Shown: positions 44,344-53,748 of the stretch, piece after piece
Position numbering within the stretch: the stretch's first letter is position 1
How the letters are laid out: every line of letters begins with the position of its first letter
NCBI GenBank assembly: GCA_963824195.1
Contig: CAWGOJ010000025.1
Coordinates: 1 to 64,000, forward strand
Direction: 5' to 3'
From: Bog-473 sp963824195
Lineage (GTDB): Bacteria > Actinomycetota > Acidimicrobiia > Acidimicrobiales > RAAP-2
Length of the DNA stretch: 64,000 bases
Translations under genes and position numbers: made by a program
Notes under the pieces: generated by a model
Told to the model about the DNA's origin: nothing
Databases searched by the model: none
Seen by the model: only the letters and a program-made list of their open reading frames with translations

Positions 44344-44370
44344 CCCCCCGTGTGCTCCCGGGGAGGGGGG
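44344..44370 (-). terminator. C/G-run hairpin after the PIG-V-like gene
   Basis: CCCCCC (44344-44349) can pair with GGGGGG (44365-44370), 40 bases after the stop of the minus-strand gene at 44412. There is no T-run, so function is uncertain. Confidence 0.25.
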
Positions 44371-44411
44371 TGGCGGCGCCAACGGGGGTTGGAGAGCCGC
44401 GGCGACAACGG

Positions 44412-45653
44412 TCAGGGGACCGAGATGTTGAGGAAGGCGAGGAGCGCGTAGCCGGCCAACCCGGCCGCCAGGAGCGCCAGGACGGCGCGCTCGAGCTGCG
44501 ACTCCGTGAGCACCAGCGCGGCGGCGATCGAAAGCGGGAAGGCGCTCAGCGCATAGCGCTCGAACGAGTCGAGGTTGGACCCGGCCACGGCGGTGGCCAG
44601 GACGGCGGCAGCGAACAACGTGTAAGGCGCGGGGAGCCGCCGCCAACAGACGATGAGCATCGCGAGCGCCAGCAGCACCCATGGCACGTGGAGAGCCGTG
44701 CCGACGTGATGGTGCAGCACCCCCGTGGCGTCGTGGTACAGCGTGGTGAAGGGGTCCGACAGCCCACCGTGGTGCGAGCTCTGCAGCTGGACACGCAGTG
44801 GAGCCAGCCAGTCGCCGACCGTGTGCTTGGACCAGGCCAGGAATGTCAGCAGGCCGACAAAAGGCGCCGCGACGGCGCCGATGCCCGCCACGCGCTCCGC
44901 ACGACCGAGCCGAGGCCACCAGCGCACTAATTCGGCCATGGTGGCCAGGACGAGGAGCACGCCGATGGGCCGCGTGAGGGCCGCCGCGAAGGCGAGCACC
45001 CCGGCGACGGCGAAGTGCGGTCGGAGCCCGGAGGCGCCCGCTGGCGGCCGCAGGGCGAGGAAACACCCGAGGGCGAAGACGAGGAGGACCGACTCGGCGT
45101 AGCCCATGACGAGCACGAAGGCGGCGGGCAGGAGGCTGAGGACCCACAGCGAGCGCCGGGCGACCGCGCCGTCGCCGGTCTCCCGGCGCACCAGGACGTA
45201 GAGCATGGCGGTGGCGGCCAGCGCGGCCGCGTTGGCCAGGAGCACGAGTGCCGGGCCGTCCCCGAGCCCGGGCACCCAGGCCAGCGCGTGGGTCAGCAGC
45301 GGGACCGCGGGGAAGAACCGCAGCGATTCGCGGCCGAGGGGCGCGTAGCCCTGGCGGGCGATGGTCTCGTACCAGCCGGCGTCCCAACCCAGTAGCCCCG
45401 CGTGCACCCGGGCCGCCACGCCGGATGGGGACGGATGGGTGCGGTCCACGATGAAATGGGCCAGACCGAGTGCGCCGCCCACCACGACGCGGGCGACAGC
45501 AAAAGGAAGCAAGGCCTCGCGCAGCGATTCGGGGAGGCGACCCCACGCCCTGCGTACGGCGGCCCAGGTATCCCGACCGGGCGGACCGGCCCCGGGGTCG
45601 GGGTCACGAACCGTGCCCGCTCCGGCCGCCGTCCCCTCGGTCACACCGGCCAC
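44412..45653 (-). CDS. PIG-V-like mannosyltransferase (GT-C)
   Basis: 413 residues, about 9 membrane helices. The first outer loop has GWDAGWYETIARQGY, the WD-x-x-WY-x-x-I-A-x-x-GY signature of actinobacterial PIG-V/GT76-like transferases (Asp likely catalytic), followed by FFPAVPLLTHAL. These use a polyprenyl-phospho-mannose donor. The start lies one base after the stop of the preceding GT-C gene. Probably adds mannose to a lipid-linked or wall glycan. Confidence 0.75.
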   Translation of the reverse strand: MAGVTEGTAAGAGTVRDPDPGAGPPGRDTWAAVRRAWGRLPESLREALLPFAVARVVVGGALGLAHFIVDRTHPSPSGVAARVHAGLLGWDAGWYETIARQGYAPLGRESLRFFPAVPLLTHALAWVPGLGDGPALVLLANAAALAATAMLYVLVRRETGDGAVARRSLWVLSLLPAAFVLVMGYAESVLLVFALGCFLALRPPAGASGLRPHFAVAGVLAFAAALTRPIGVLLVLATMAELVRWWPRLGRAERVAGIGAVAAPFVGLLTFLAWSKHTVGDWLAPLRVQLQSSHHGGLSDPFTTLYHDATGVLHHHVGTALHVPWVLLALAMLIVCWRRLPAPYTLFAAAVLATAVAGSNLDSFERYALSAFPLSIAAALVLTESQLERAVLALLAAGLAGYALLAFLNISVP

Positions 45654-45654
45654 C

Positions 45655-47241
45655 TCAGGGTCCCGAGGTCGCGTACTCGGTCAGGCTCATGGGCTCGTAG
45701 AAGAGGGCGTCGTGGCCGGTGACGACGTTCCGCCCTCCACCGCCCGCCTTGGTGGATGCGGCCAGGAGGTCGGAGGCGATCGTCTCGCACTTGGTCCCGT
45801 ATGTCTGGTACATCGGATACCAGACCAGCCAGATGTGATGGGTGGTCCCGGCGCGCTGGAACACCGCGTCGGCGTAGGCGTTCGGGTCCGCATCGCCGAC
45901 AGTCTGGGCGTAGTCGACCCAGTCGACGATCTGCGGGCCACTGCGACGCGGGAACGTGATCATGTCGTATTGCGATGGATCCTGTATCTGCCGGTACACC
46001 GCCGGCCCGAGCTGGTCCGGGCAGAAGGCGATGATGTCCCCGGGCTTGGCCTCCGCGTTGATCGCCGCCGCCACCTCGCCCGCCTGCGTGCGCTGCGTGG
46101 TCACGTTCTGGGCGGACGACACGAGCCCGGCGGCGACGGCCAGTGCGACCACGATGACCCGGACCCGTGGGTTGAGCAGGGTGGTCGTCCCGAGGGCCAC
46201 CAGGAGCAGGAAGGGCAGGAAGACCACGGCCGCGTAGCGTGACGAGAAGGCGCTGGCCGTCAGGATGCCCCCGGCGATAGCCGCGAACAGGGTCCCGATC
46301 ACGACGAAGCCCACGCCCCGGGCCCGCGGACGGGTCCGCAGGTCCAGTTCGATGATGCGACCGCTGAGGCCGACGCCGAACACGGCGAGGGCCAGCATGG
46401 CGAAGTAGATCACGGCCAGCAGTCGGCCCTGGTTCGTGGCCGTCATGAGTGTCGAACCCTGGTTGTCCGTGAAGCCGGTCAACGCGTTGATCACGGCCGA
46501 GAAGTTGGGCGGTGCGGCCCACGGCGTGCCGGTGTGCTCCGTCTGAAAGAAGAAGGTGGGCAGCCACGGCACGAAGAGCAGGCACCCGGCGGCTACGGCA
46601 ATGAGCGCGGCCCAGGGCGCCGCCTCGGGGTGCCCGTGACGGCGGGTGCGGACGATGGAGGCCACGAGCCAGATGACGACCATGCCGGCGAGGTAGATGG
46701 ACCAGTACTGGGCGTAGAGGAGCGCCGCCGTGACCACGGCGACCGCAGCCAAGTTGGCCGGACTCGGTGCCGTGACCGCCCGTTGCAGGGCTAGGAACCC
46801 ACAGCCGGTGAGCAGGATGACGAGCGCGTACATCCGCGATTCGGTGGCGTAGTAGACGGCGAAAGGCGCACTCGCCAGGAGCACGAGCAACGTCCACGCC
46901 ACGGCGCGGCCCCCGAAACGCTTGCCGCACAACCACGCCACCGGGAGCGTGATCACCGCGATCACCCCCGACAGGGAGCGCACGGCGACGTTGGACTGCC
47001 CGAAGAGGACGATCCAGAAGTGCAGGAGGTAGTAGTACAGCGGGGGTGCGCCGTCGTGTTTCAGCGCTTCTGGGATCTGGCTCAGCGGGAGGCGGGCAAT
47101 GTCCACGGTCAGCGCCTCGTCGAGCCACAGGCCCGACCGGGTCCAGAAACGGAGGATCAAACCGGCCGCGATGACCAGCCCGACCCCGGCCCCTACGACG
47201 ATGCGCGTGCGTCCGCTGAGAGCGGGAACCTCCTCGGGCAT
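45655..47241 (-). CDS. ArnT/PMT-like GT-C glycosyltransferase
   Basis: 528 residues from ATG 47241; an in-frame TTG 18 bases upstream is less likely. About 11 helices. First outer loop LWLDEALTVDIARLPLSQI (Asp-Glu pair) and APPLYYYLLHFWIVLFG match the ArnT/PMT family, which transfers a sugar from polyprenyl phosphate. The C-terminal 130 residues form an outer domain (GDIIAFCPDQLGPAVYRQ). First gene of the minus-strand part of the envelope cluster; 107 bases separate it from the divergent peptide importer operon. Confidence 0.75.
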   Translation of the reverse strand: MPEEVPALSGRTRIVVGAGVGLVIAAGLILRFWTRSGLWLDEALTVDIARLPLSQIPEALKHDGAPPLYYYLLHFWIVLFGQSNVAVRSLSGVIAVITLPVAWLCGKRFGGRAVAWTLLVLLASAPFAVYYATESRMYALVILLTGCGFLALQRAVTAPSPANLAAVAVVTAALLYAQYWSIYLAGMVVIWLVASIVRTRRHGHPEAAPWAALIAVAAGCLLFVPWLPTFFFQTEHTGTPWAAPPNFSAVINALTGFTDNQGSTLMTATNQGRLLAVIYFAMLALAVFGVGLSGRIIELDLRTRPRARGVGFVVIGTLFAAIAGGILTASAFSSRYAAVVFLPFLLLVALGTTTLLNPRVRVIVVALAVAAGLVSSAQNVTTQRTQAGEVAAAINAEAKPGDIIAFCPDQLGPAVYRQIQDPSQYDMITFPRRSGPQIVDWVDYAQTVGDADPNAYADAVFQRAGTTHHIWLVWYPMYQTYGTKCETIASDLLAASTKAGGGGRNVVTGHDALFYEPMSLTEYATSGP

Positions 47242-47348
47242 GGCCGCATGGTAGGACAACGGGGTCGCGGTCTAGGATCATTCGCCGCCGGTGGGGGTCG
47301 GCTGAAACGAAGGGAACCGAGACAGACCGAAGGGGGGAGAGAGGCGCC

Positions 47349-48296
47349 GTGGTCCGTTACATCCTGAAGAGGCTGGTGCTGCTCATCATCATTATCCTCT
47401 TCGTCTCGGTCGCCGTGTTCTTCCTGGTCCACCTGCTCCCGGGGAACCCCACGGACACGATCCTCGGCCCCAACGCGACACCCCAGAACGTCGCCACCCT
47501 CGACCGCCAACTGGGCCTCAACAAGCCCCTGTGGCAGCAGTACTTCATCTGGATGGGCCACATCTTCGAGGGCAACCTCGGGCAGTCCTACACGACGCAC
47601 CAGTCGACGACGAGCATCATCTCCCAGTCGTTCCCCATCGACCTCGAGCTGATCATCTTCTCCCAGATCCTCGCGTTTGCCATCGCCTTCCCCATGGCGA
47701 TGCATTCGGCACGGCGTCCCAACAAGTTCTTCGACCAGGCGTCCAACAGCACCACGTTCGCCATGCTCGCCCTGCCGCCGTTCGTGATCGCGCCCGTCCT
47801 GGTGCTGCTCTTCGCCGTGCACTGGCACATCTTCCCGGGCCCGGCCTCCTACGTCCCCCTGACGCAGAACTTCTGGTCGAATATCCATACGATGATCCTT
47901 CCCTCCATCGTCCTGGCCCTGGGCGGCATCGTGGTGTACTTCCGCCTGCTGCGGAACGACCTCATCTCGACCCTGCAGGAGGACTTCATCACGATGGCCC
48001 GCTCCAAGGGCCTCTCGGACCGGCGCATCATGTGGCGCCACGCGTTACGCCCGTCGTCCATTTCCCTCCTGGCCTCGGCGGGCGTCACGATCGGCAGCCT
48101 GATCGCGGGGACCTTCATCGTCGAACTCCTGTTGCAGATGCCGGGCCTCGGCTACCAGCTGATCTCGAGCGTCAACCAGGACGACTACACGGTCGTGCAG
48201 GGCATCACCCTGTTCGTCGCCATCGCCATCGTGCTGATCAACTTCATCTTCGACTTCCTGTTCACCATCGTCGATCCGAGGATTGCCCGTGAGTAG
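47349..48296 (+). CDS. Peptide ABC importer permease, DppB-like
   Basis: 315 residues, GTG start after a GGGGGGAGAGAGG stretch. Six helices, an outer domain after helix 1 with the family sequence LPGNPTDTILG and GLNKPLWQQYFIWMGHI, and the EAA loop FITMARSKGLSDRRIMWRHAL (about 215). First gene of an operon with dppC-, dppD- and dppF-like genes and no binding protein. Confidence 0.93.
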   Translation: MVRYILKRLVLLIIIILFVSVAVFFLVHLLPGNPTDTILGPNATPQNVATLDRQLGLNKPLWQQYFIWMGHIFEGNLGQSYTTHQSTTSIISQSFPIDLELIIFSQILAFAIAFPMAMHSARRPNKFFDQASNSTTFAMLALPPFVIAPVLVLLFAVHWHIFPGPASYVPLTQNFWSNIHTMILPSIVLALGGIVVYFRLLRNDLISTLQEDFITMARSKGLSDRRIMWRHALRPSSISLLASAGVTIGSLIAGTFIVELLLQMPGLGYQLISSVNQDDYTVVQGITLFVAIAIVLINFIFDFLFTIVDPRIARE

Positions 48297-49197
48297 CGTC
48301 ATCACAGACGACATTGCCGAGATCAAGCAGGAGATCGACGCCGAGGAGGCGGCCGACCCGACCAAGAAGAAGCTGGGCGTGCTGTTCTGGATCTGCGTGG
48401 GCTGGATCGTCCTCGTGGCCGTCATGGCCACCATCGCCAACCTGTTGCCGCTGCCCAACCCCGATCTGGGGAACTACAACAGCGTGCAGAACGGCGGCCC
48501 GGGGTGGGGCCACCTCCTCGGCACCGACGACCTCTACCGTGACATCTTCAGCCGGCTCGTCTACGGGGCCCGGGTCTCGCTGGTGGTCGGCTTCGGCGGC
48601 GCGCTGATCGGCTTGGTTGTCGGCGGCATCCCCGCCATGATCTCCGCCTATCGCCGGGGGCGGATCGACACGGCCCTCAACACAGGGTCCTACGTGGTGT
48701 TGGCCTTCCCCGCCATCGTCGCCGTCATCGCCATCGTCTCCTTCTGGGGCAAGTCGCTGTTCAAGATCACTCTCGTCATCGGCCTCTTTGCGGCGCCCCT
48801 GATCTTTCGGGTGGTGAGAGCATCCACGCTGTCGTATGCCACCCGCGACTTCGTGCTGGCGGCCAAGGCGCTCGGCGCCAGCGACACGCGGATCCTGACC
48901 CGCGAGATCCTGCCCAACATCATGCCGACGATCGTGTCCTTCGGCCTGATCGCCGTCGCCACCATCATCGTCCTGGAGGGTTCGCTCGCCTTCCTGGGTC
49001 TCTCGGTGTCCCCGCCGACACCCAGCTGGGGCAACATGCTGAACGAGGGATCGAGCCTCTTGACCGGCGCCAAGGGACAGACCAATCCGTGGCTCGTCAT
49101 CTTCCCGGCCAGCGCGATGTTCCTGCTCCTCATCAGCCTCAACGTGGTGGCCGACAAGCTGCGCGCCTACTTCGACGTCTCCGAGATCAAGCTGTGA
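48289..49197 (+). CDS. Peptide ABC importer permease, DppC-like
   Basis: 302 residues from GTG 48289, with GAGG six bases upstream and an 8-base overlap with the dppB-like gene. Charged N-terminus (DDIAEIKQEIDAEEA), six helices, HLLGTDDLYRDIFSRLVYGARVSL family sequence and EAA loop FVLAAKALGASDTRILTREIL (about 190), ending FLGLSVSPPTPSWGNML. The stop overlaps the following GTG (GTGA). Confidence 0.92.
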   Translation: MSSVITDDIAEIKQEIDAEEAADPTKKKLGVLFWICVGWIVLVAVMATIANLLPLPNPDLGNYNSVQNGGPGWGHLLGTDDLYRDIFSRLVYGARVSLVVGFGGALIGLVVGGIPAMISAYRRGRIDTALNTGSYVVLAFPAIVAVIAIVSFWGKSLFKITLVIGLFAAPLIFRVVRASTLSYATRDFVLAAKALGASDTRILTREILPNIMPTIVSFGLIAVATIIVLEGSLAFLGLSVSPPTPSWGNMLNEGSSLLTGAKGQTNPWLVIFPASAMFLLLISLNVVADKLRAYFDVSEIKL

Positions 49198-50195
49198 GCC
49201 CAGGCACGCTGCTCGAGGTCGAGGACCTCTACGTCTCCTTCGCCACCAGCCGCGGCTCGGTGCAGGCCGTGCAGGGGGTGTCGCTCTCGCTGGACCAGGG
49301 CAAGACACTGGGCATCGTCGGCGAGTCCGGCTCGGGGAAGACCGTCCTGTCGCGGGCAATCATGGGACTGCTCCCCCGCTCCTCGACCACGCAGACGGGA
49401 TCGGTCCGTTACAACGGGACCGAGATCCTCAACGCGCCGAACGACGACCTGCGCAAGCTGTGGAGCACGCACATCGCCATGGTGTTCCAGGACCCGATGA
49501 CCTCGCTCAACCCGGTCCAGCGCATCGGCAACCAGATCACCGAGCCGCTCAAGATCCACCTCAAGCTTTCCAAGGGTGAGGCCAAGGAGACGGCGCTCTC
49601 CCTTCTCATGCAGGTGGGCATCCCCTCCCCCGTGGAGCGCTACCAGGCCTACCCCGCCCAGCTCTCGGGCGGCATGCGCCAGCGCGTCATGATCGCCATC
49701 GCGCTCGCCTGCGCCCCGCGCCTCCTCATGGCTGACGAGCCCACGACCGGCCTCGACGTGACCGTACAGGCGCAAATCCTCGATCTCCTGGGCCAGCTCC
49801 AGCACGACCGTGACATGGCGATGATCCTCGTGACGCACGACCTCGGCGTGGTGGCGACCCGCACCGACGAGATCATCGTCATGTACGCCGGCAATGTCGT
49901 GGAGCGCGCGCCGACGAACGTCCTCTTCAAGAGCATGGCCATGCCCTACACAGAAGCGCTGCTCAAGTCGACGCCGCGCCTTGCGAACCCGAGCCACACC
50001 CGGTTGACCGCCATTGAGGGCAGGCCGGCCGACCTGCTCCACCCCCCTGCCGGCTGCCCGTTCTCACCCCGCTGCCCCTACGCACAGGAGAAGTGCCACC
50101 GCGACAAGCCGCCCCTCGTCGAGGCCGCACCGGGACACAGCTATGCCTGCTGGTTCCCGCTCACCGCGACGCGGCCCTTGGAGGTGACGGCGTGA
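49194..50195 (+). CDS. Peptide ABC importer ATPase, DppD-like
   Basis: 333 residues from GTG 49194 (GTGA overlap with dppC). Walker A GESGSGKTVLSRAI, Q-loop MVFQDPMTSLNP, signature LSGGMRQRVMIAIAL, Walker B LLMADEPTTGLDV, H-loop LVTHDLGVVA. The C-terminal oligopeptide-transporter domain has the CPFSPRCPYAQEKC Cys cluster that binds 4Fe-4S in some relatives. It pairs with the next ATPase. Confidence 0.93.
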   Translation: MSPGTLLEVEDLYVSFATSRGSVQAVQGVSLSLDQGKTLGIVGESGSGKTVLSRAIMGLLPRSSTTQTGSVRYNGTEILNAPNDDLRKLWSTHIAMVFQDPMTSLNPVQRIGNQITEPLKIHLKLSKGEAKETALSLLMQVGIPSPVERYQAYPAQLSGGMRQRVMIAIALACAPRLLMADEPTTGLDVTVQAQILDLLGQLQHDRDMAMILVTHDLGVVATRTDEIIVMYAGNVVERAPTNVLFKSMAMPYTEALLKSTPRLANPSHTRLTAIEGRPADLLHPPAGCPFSPRCPYAQEKCHRDKPPLVEAAPGHSYACWFPLTATRPLEVTA

Positions 50196-51184
50196 CGGAC
50201 ACCGCCGTCGAGGCTGAGGCGGTCGGGACCACCGAGCCGCTGTTGTCGGTGGAGGATCTGCACGTCTCCTTCCACAAGGGCAGCCAGACCGTCCAGGCCG
50301 TGGCCGGCATCACCTTCACCCTGCAGCAGGGGGAGACTCTGGGCCTCGTCGGCGAGTCCGGCTGCGGCAAGTCCACCACCGGTCGCGCCATCGTCCAGGT
50401 GGAGCGGGCGACCTCGGGCAAGATCCGCTTCGGTGACACCGAGCTGACCGCGCTCAGCCGGGGCGACCTGCGCACGCTGCGGACCCAGGTGCAGATGATC
50501 TTCCAGGATCCCATTTCGTCGCTCAACCCCCGGCGGCGGGTGAACGACATCGTGGCCGAGCCCCTCAACATCTGGAAGATCGGCACCAAGGAGGAACGTC
50601 GGGAGAGCGCCAATGCGATGCTCGACCAGGTCGGCATCGACCCCTTCCTGCTCGGCGGCCGCCGGCCCCGCGAGTTCTCCGGAGGGCAGTGCCAGCGCAT
50701 CAGCATCGCCCGCGCGCTGGTGCTCAGGCCCAAGCTGCTCGTGTGCGACGAGATCGTGTCCGCCCTCGACGTCTCGGTGCAGGCCCAAATCCTCAACCTG
50801 CTCGAGGACCTGAAGCAGGAGTACAACCTGACCGTCCTCTTCATCGCGCACGACTTGGCCGTGGTGAAGAACGTCAGCGACCGGGTGGCGGTCATGTACC
50901 TGGGCCGCCTGTGCGAAATCGCTCCATCCGACGTGCTCTACGAGGCGCCGGCCCATCACTACACGGCGGCGCTGCTGGCCTCCGCGGTGGAGCCCGACCC
51001 AGAGGCTTCCCGCTCGTCGGCCCCGCTGCTCGGCGAGCCGCCCAGCCCGATCAACCCGCCGTCGGGGTGCCGCTTTCGGACCCGATGCCCGAGGGCGGAG
51101 CCCCGCTGCGCCGAGGAGGTCCCCGAGATGCGGGGGATCGCGCCCGGCCACCAGGTGGCCTGCCACTTCCCCATCGGGAGTTGA
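50192..51184 (+). CDS. Peptide ABC importer ATPase, DppF-like
   Basis: 330 residues from GTG 50192 (GTGA overlap). Walker A GESGCGKSTTGRAI, Q-loop MIFQDPISSLNPRRRV, signature FSGGQCQRISIARAL (Cys replaces the usual Arg/Gln after GGQ), Walker B LLVCDEIVSALDV, in which the usual Pro after DE is Ile, H-loop FIAHDLAVVK, and C-terminal CRFRTRCPRAEPRC. The substitutions are conservative enough for activity. The stop overlaps the TTG of the next gene. Confidence 0.92.
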   Translation: MTDTAVEAEAVGTTEPLLSVEDLHVSFHKGSQTVQAVAGITFTLQQGETLGLVGESGCGKSTTGRAIVQVERATSGKIRFGDTELTALSRGDLRTLRTQVQMIFQDPISSLNPRRRVNDIVAEPLNIWKIGTKEERRESANAMLDQVGIDPFLLGGRRPREFSGGQCQRISIARALVLRPKLLVCDEIVSALDVSVQAQILNLLEDLKQEYNLTVLFIAHDLAVVKNVSDRVAVMYLGRLCEIAPSDVLYEAPAHHYTAALLASAVEPDPEASRSSAPLLGEPPSPINPPSGCRFRTRCPRAEPRCAEEVPEMRGIAPGHQVACHFPIGS

Positions 51185-52801
51185 GCGCCCACCCGGGGCG
51201 CCGAGCGGCGCGCCCGAGACGCCGTCTGGCCGCTGCGCTGGTCGCCCTCGTCCTCGCGCCCGGCATCCTCGTCCTCGCGGTGCCAGCCGGCCCGGGCGGC
51301 GCGGACGCCGGGGCGGTCCCACCCAATTCCGTCCGTGCCTTCGGTGCGGCCTCGCTCGGCGACCTCGCGGCCGCCTCCCCGAACCCGCCCCTCGTCGGCA
51401 TGGCCACGACGGCCGACGGCGGCGGGTACTGGCTGGTGGCCTCCGACGGCGGGGTCTTCGCCTACTGGGGACGCCGCCTTCCACGGGTCCACCGGGGATC
51501 TCGTGCTGACCCAGCCCATCGTCGGCATGGCCGGGGACCCGGCGACGGGGGGGTATTGGCTCGTCGCGTCCGACGGCGGGGTGTTCGCCTTCGACGCCCC
51601 GTTCGACGGCTCCGAGGGCGGTCAGCCTCTGGCCCAACCGATCGTCGGGATGGCGGCGATGCCCGACGGCGGCGGGTACTGGCTCGTGGCCTCCGACGGC
51701 GGCGTGTTCAGCTTCGGCGACGCCGCCTTCCACGGCTCCGAGGGCGGCCAGCCGTTGAACGCGCCGGTGGTCGGCATGGCGGCGACCGGTGACGGCGGCG
51801 GGTACTGGCTCGTGGCCTCCGACGGCGGCGTGTTCAGCTTCGGCGACGCCGCCTTCCACGGCTCCGAGGGCGGCCAGCCGTTGAACGCGCCGGTGGTCGG
51901 CATGGCGGTGACCGGTGACGGCGGCGGGTACTGGCTCGTGGCCGCGACGGCGGCGATCTTCAACTTCGGCGACGCGCCCTTCGACGGGTCGGCGCTCAGC
52001 GCCCCGGGCGTGCCGGCGGTCGGCATCAGTGGCGCGGGCACCGGTGCGGGGTACCGGGTCGCGTACGGCAATGCGCCGTCGCCCTTCGGCCCGGCCGTGA
52101 CCGGGTACCTGGCGCAACGGGCCGACGACGTGACCATGGCGGTCTACGACGCCGACACCGGCGCCATGTGGGACCTGCACCCGGATCAGGTCCAGGTCAC
52201 CGCGAGCATCGTGAAGGTGGACGTCATGGCGGCGGCGCTGGCCGCCGACCAGAGCTCCGGCGGCATTTCGCCCCAGCAGGCGGCCCTCATGGCCCCGATG
52301 ATCGAGGTCAGTGACAACAACGCCGCCACCGCCATGTGGAGCATCATCGGCGGTGCGGCCGGCCTCGGCGCCTTCGACCGCGTGCTCGGGCTGGAGTCGA
52401 CCACGCCGTACCCGGGTCCGATCACGGCGACCAACCTCGGATGGGCCTACACCACGACCAGTGCCGACGACATGGTGAGGGTCATGAGCACCTTTGCCTT
52501 CCCCAACGCGATCCTGTCCGACCCGTATCGCGCCTACGGCCTATCCCTCATGCACAGCGTGGAGGCCAGCCAGATCTGGGGTGTCCCCGCGGGCGCACCA
52601 GCAGGCAGTGTCGCCGTGAAGACCGGCTTCATCACCCCGGCGTCGGGTGATGCCCAGGTGAACAGCATCGGCTACGTCTCTGGGGCCGGGCGGAACTACG
52701 TGTTCGCCATCCTGACGGACGGCAACCCGAGCGAGGTGTACGGCGAGAGCACCATCAACACCCTGTCGTCACTCGTCTTCGACGCGCTCGCCCCGGGCTG
52801 A
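51181..52801 (+). CDS. Secreted protein with 42-residue repeats and a beta-lactamase-like domain, frame broken near 51468
   Basis: About 539 residues after removal of one T near 51468 (TAC-T-GGGGAC), which restores VFAYGDAAFHG in register with the other repeats. The TTG start overlaps the dppF stop (TTGA); a signal helix (about 17-35) follows an Arg-rich start. Five repeats of 42 residues (GGGYWLVASDGGVF...PIVGMA) probably form a propeller or fibre, and binding to wall glycans is possible. Residues about 300-535 look like a class A beta-lactamase/DD-peptidase-type serine hydrolase: S-x-x-K in TASIVKVDVM, S-D-N in EVSDNNAAT, K-T-G in VAVKTGFIT. Whether it cleaves beta-lactams, wall peptides or esters is unknown. 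It is coupled to a peptide importer and an ATP-grasp gene. Confidence 0.8.
51665..51916 (+). repeat. Two near-identical 126-base tandem units
   Basis: Units 51665-51790 and 51791-51916 differ at a single base that I can see (GCG versus GTG near the end), while the flanking units of the same gene are clearly diverged. Each encodes one 42-residue repeat. The identity implies a recent duplication or gene conversion within the repeat region. Confidence 0.9.
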
Positions 52802-53718
52802 TGGTCCGGCCGCCCACGGGTCACGGCCGGCTGCTGATCCTCTTCGCATCGTCACCGCAGTACCCGGATCTCCACGACGATTGGCCGCTCGAGCGCGCCG
52901 CACTGGGCGAAGTCGGGATCGACGCCCGCACCGCGGTGTGGAGCGACCCGGGGGTGGAGTGGTCCTCCTGCGATCTCGTCGTGGCCAAAGGGGTCTGGGA
53001 CAACATCCACCACACGGCTGCCTTCTTCGAATGGTTGCGACGCCTCACCTCCGGCGGCGTGCCGGTGGTGAACTCCCCCGCCACCCTGCGCTGGAACATC
53101 GACAAGCGTTATCTGCGCGACTTGGAGGGGGCGGGCGTTCCGACCGTGCCGACGATCTGGGTGGAACCGGGCCGGGATCCGCTCGACCCCTCAGCCCTCA
53201 CCCTCCCCGCAGGCGAAGTCGTCGTGAAGCCCTCCGTCTCGGGCGGCGGCTACCGGACGGCGCGCTACGAGCCCCACGAGCGCGGCGAGGCCCGCGCCCA
53301 CGTGGCCGCCCTGGTCGGCTCGGGCCGCACGGCGATGGTCCAGCCGTACCAGCCCGCCGTCGACGTCGAGGGCGAGACCGGCCTCGTCTTCCTCGGCGGC
53401 GTCTTCAGTCACGCCTTCCACAAGGACCCGATGATCCGCCGCGGCGTGGGCCCCACCGACAGCCTGGTGGACAACCAGGTCACACGCGCGGCCACCGCGA
53501 CGTCAGTGCAGCTCGACGTGGCGCGCCGGGCGGTGGCAGCGGCCGAAGCCCTGCTCGGCCCGACGACCTACGCGCGGGTTGACATCGTGGAACGGACGGA
53601 CGGCGAGCCTGCGTTGCTCGAGCTCGAGCTCCTCGACCCCGCCCTCTTCTTCGTGCACCATCCGGCCGGCGCGTCGCGCTTCGCCAACGTCCTACGCGAT
53701 CACCTGACCGACCGGTGA
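52801..53718 (+). CDS. ATP-grasp domain protein
   Basis: 305 residues; ATG shares its A with the preceding TGA. Pre-ATP-grasp region with SCDLVVAKGVWDNIHH, then WNIDKRYLRDLEGAGVPTVPTIW, the ATP-binding strand GEVVVKPSVSGGGY (Lys and Gly loop), QPYQPAVDVEGETGLVFLGG and the metal-binding ALLELELLDPALFF (Glu ligands). The nearest known types are glutathione synthetase/RimK-like ligases of unclear substrate. Being the last gene of the importer-hydrolase operon, it may ligate an imported amino acid or peptide; this is inference. Confidence 0.8.
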   Translation: MVRPPTGHGRLLILFASSPQYPDLHDDWPLERAALGEVGIDARTAVWSDPGVEWSSCDLVVAKGVWDNIHHTAAFFEWLRRLTSGGVPVVNSPATLRWNIDKRYLRDLEGAGVPTVPTIWVEPGRDPLDPSALTLPAGEVVVKPSVSGGGYRTARYEPHERGEARAHVAALVGSGRTAMVQPYQPAVDVEGETGLVFLGGVFSHAFHKDPMIRRGVGPTDSLVDNQVTRAATATSVQLDVARRAVAAAEALLGPTTYARVDIVERTDGEPALLELELLDPALFFVHHPAGASRFANVLRDHLTDR

Positions 53719-53748
53719 GCGACCGCGCCGCCGATCGGGTCGTGTCGC

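Noticed and set aside
51539..52040. 126-base repeats as a CRISPR array
   Set aside because: The repeats are coding, contiguous without spacers, and in frame with a secreted protein.
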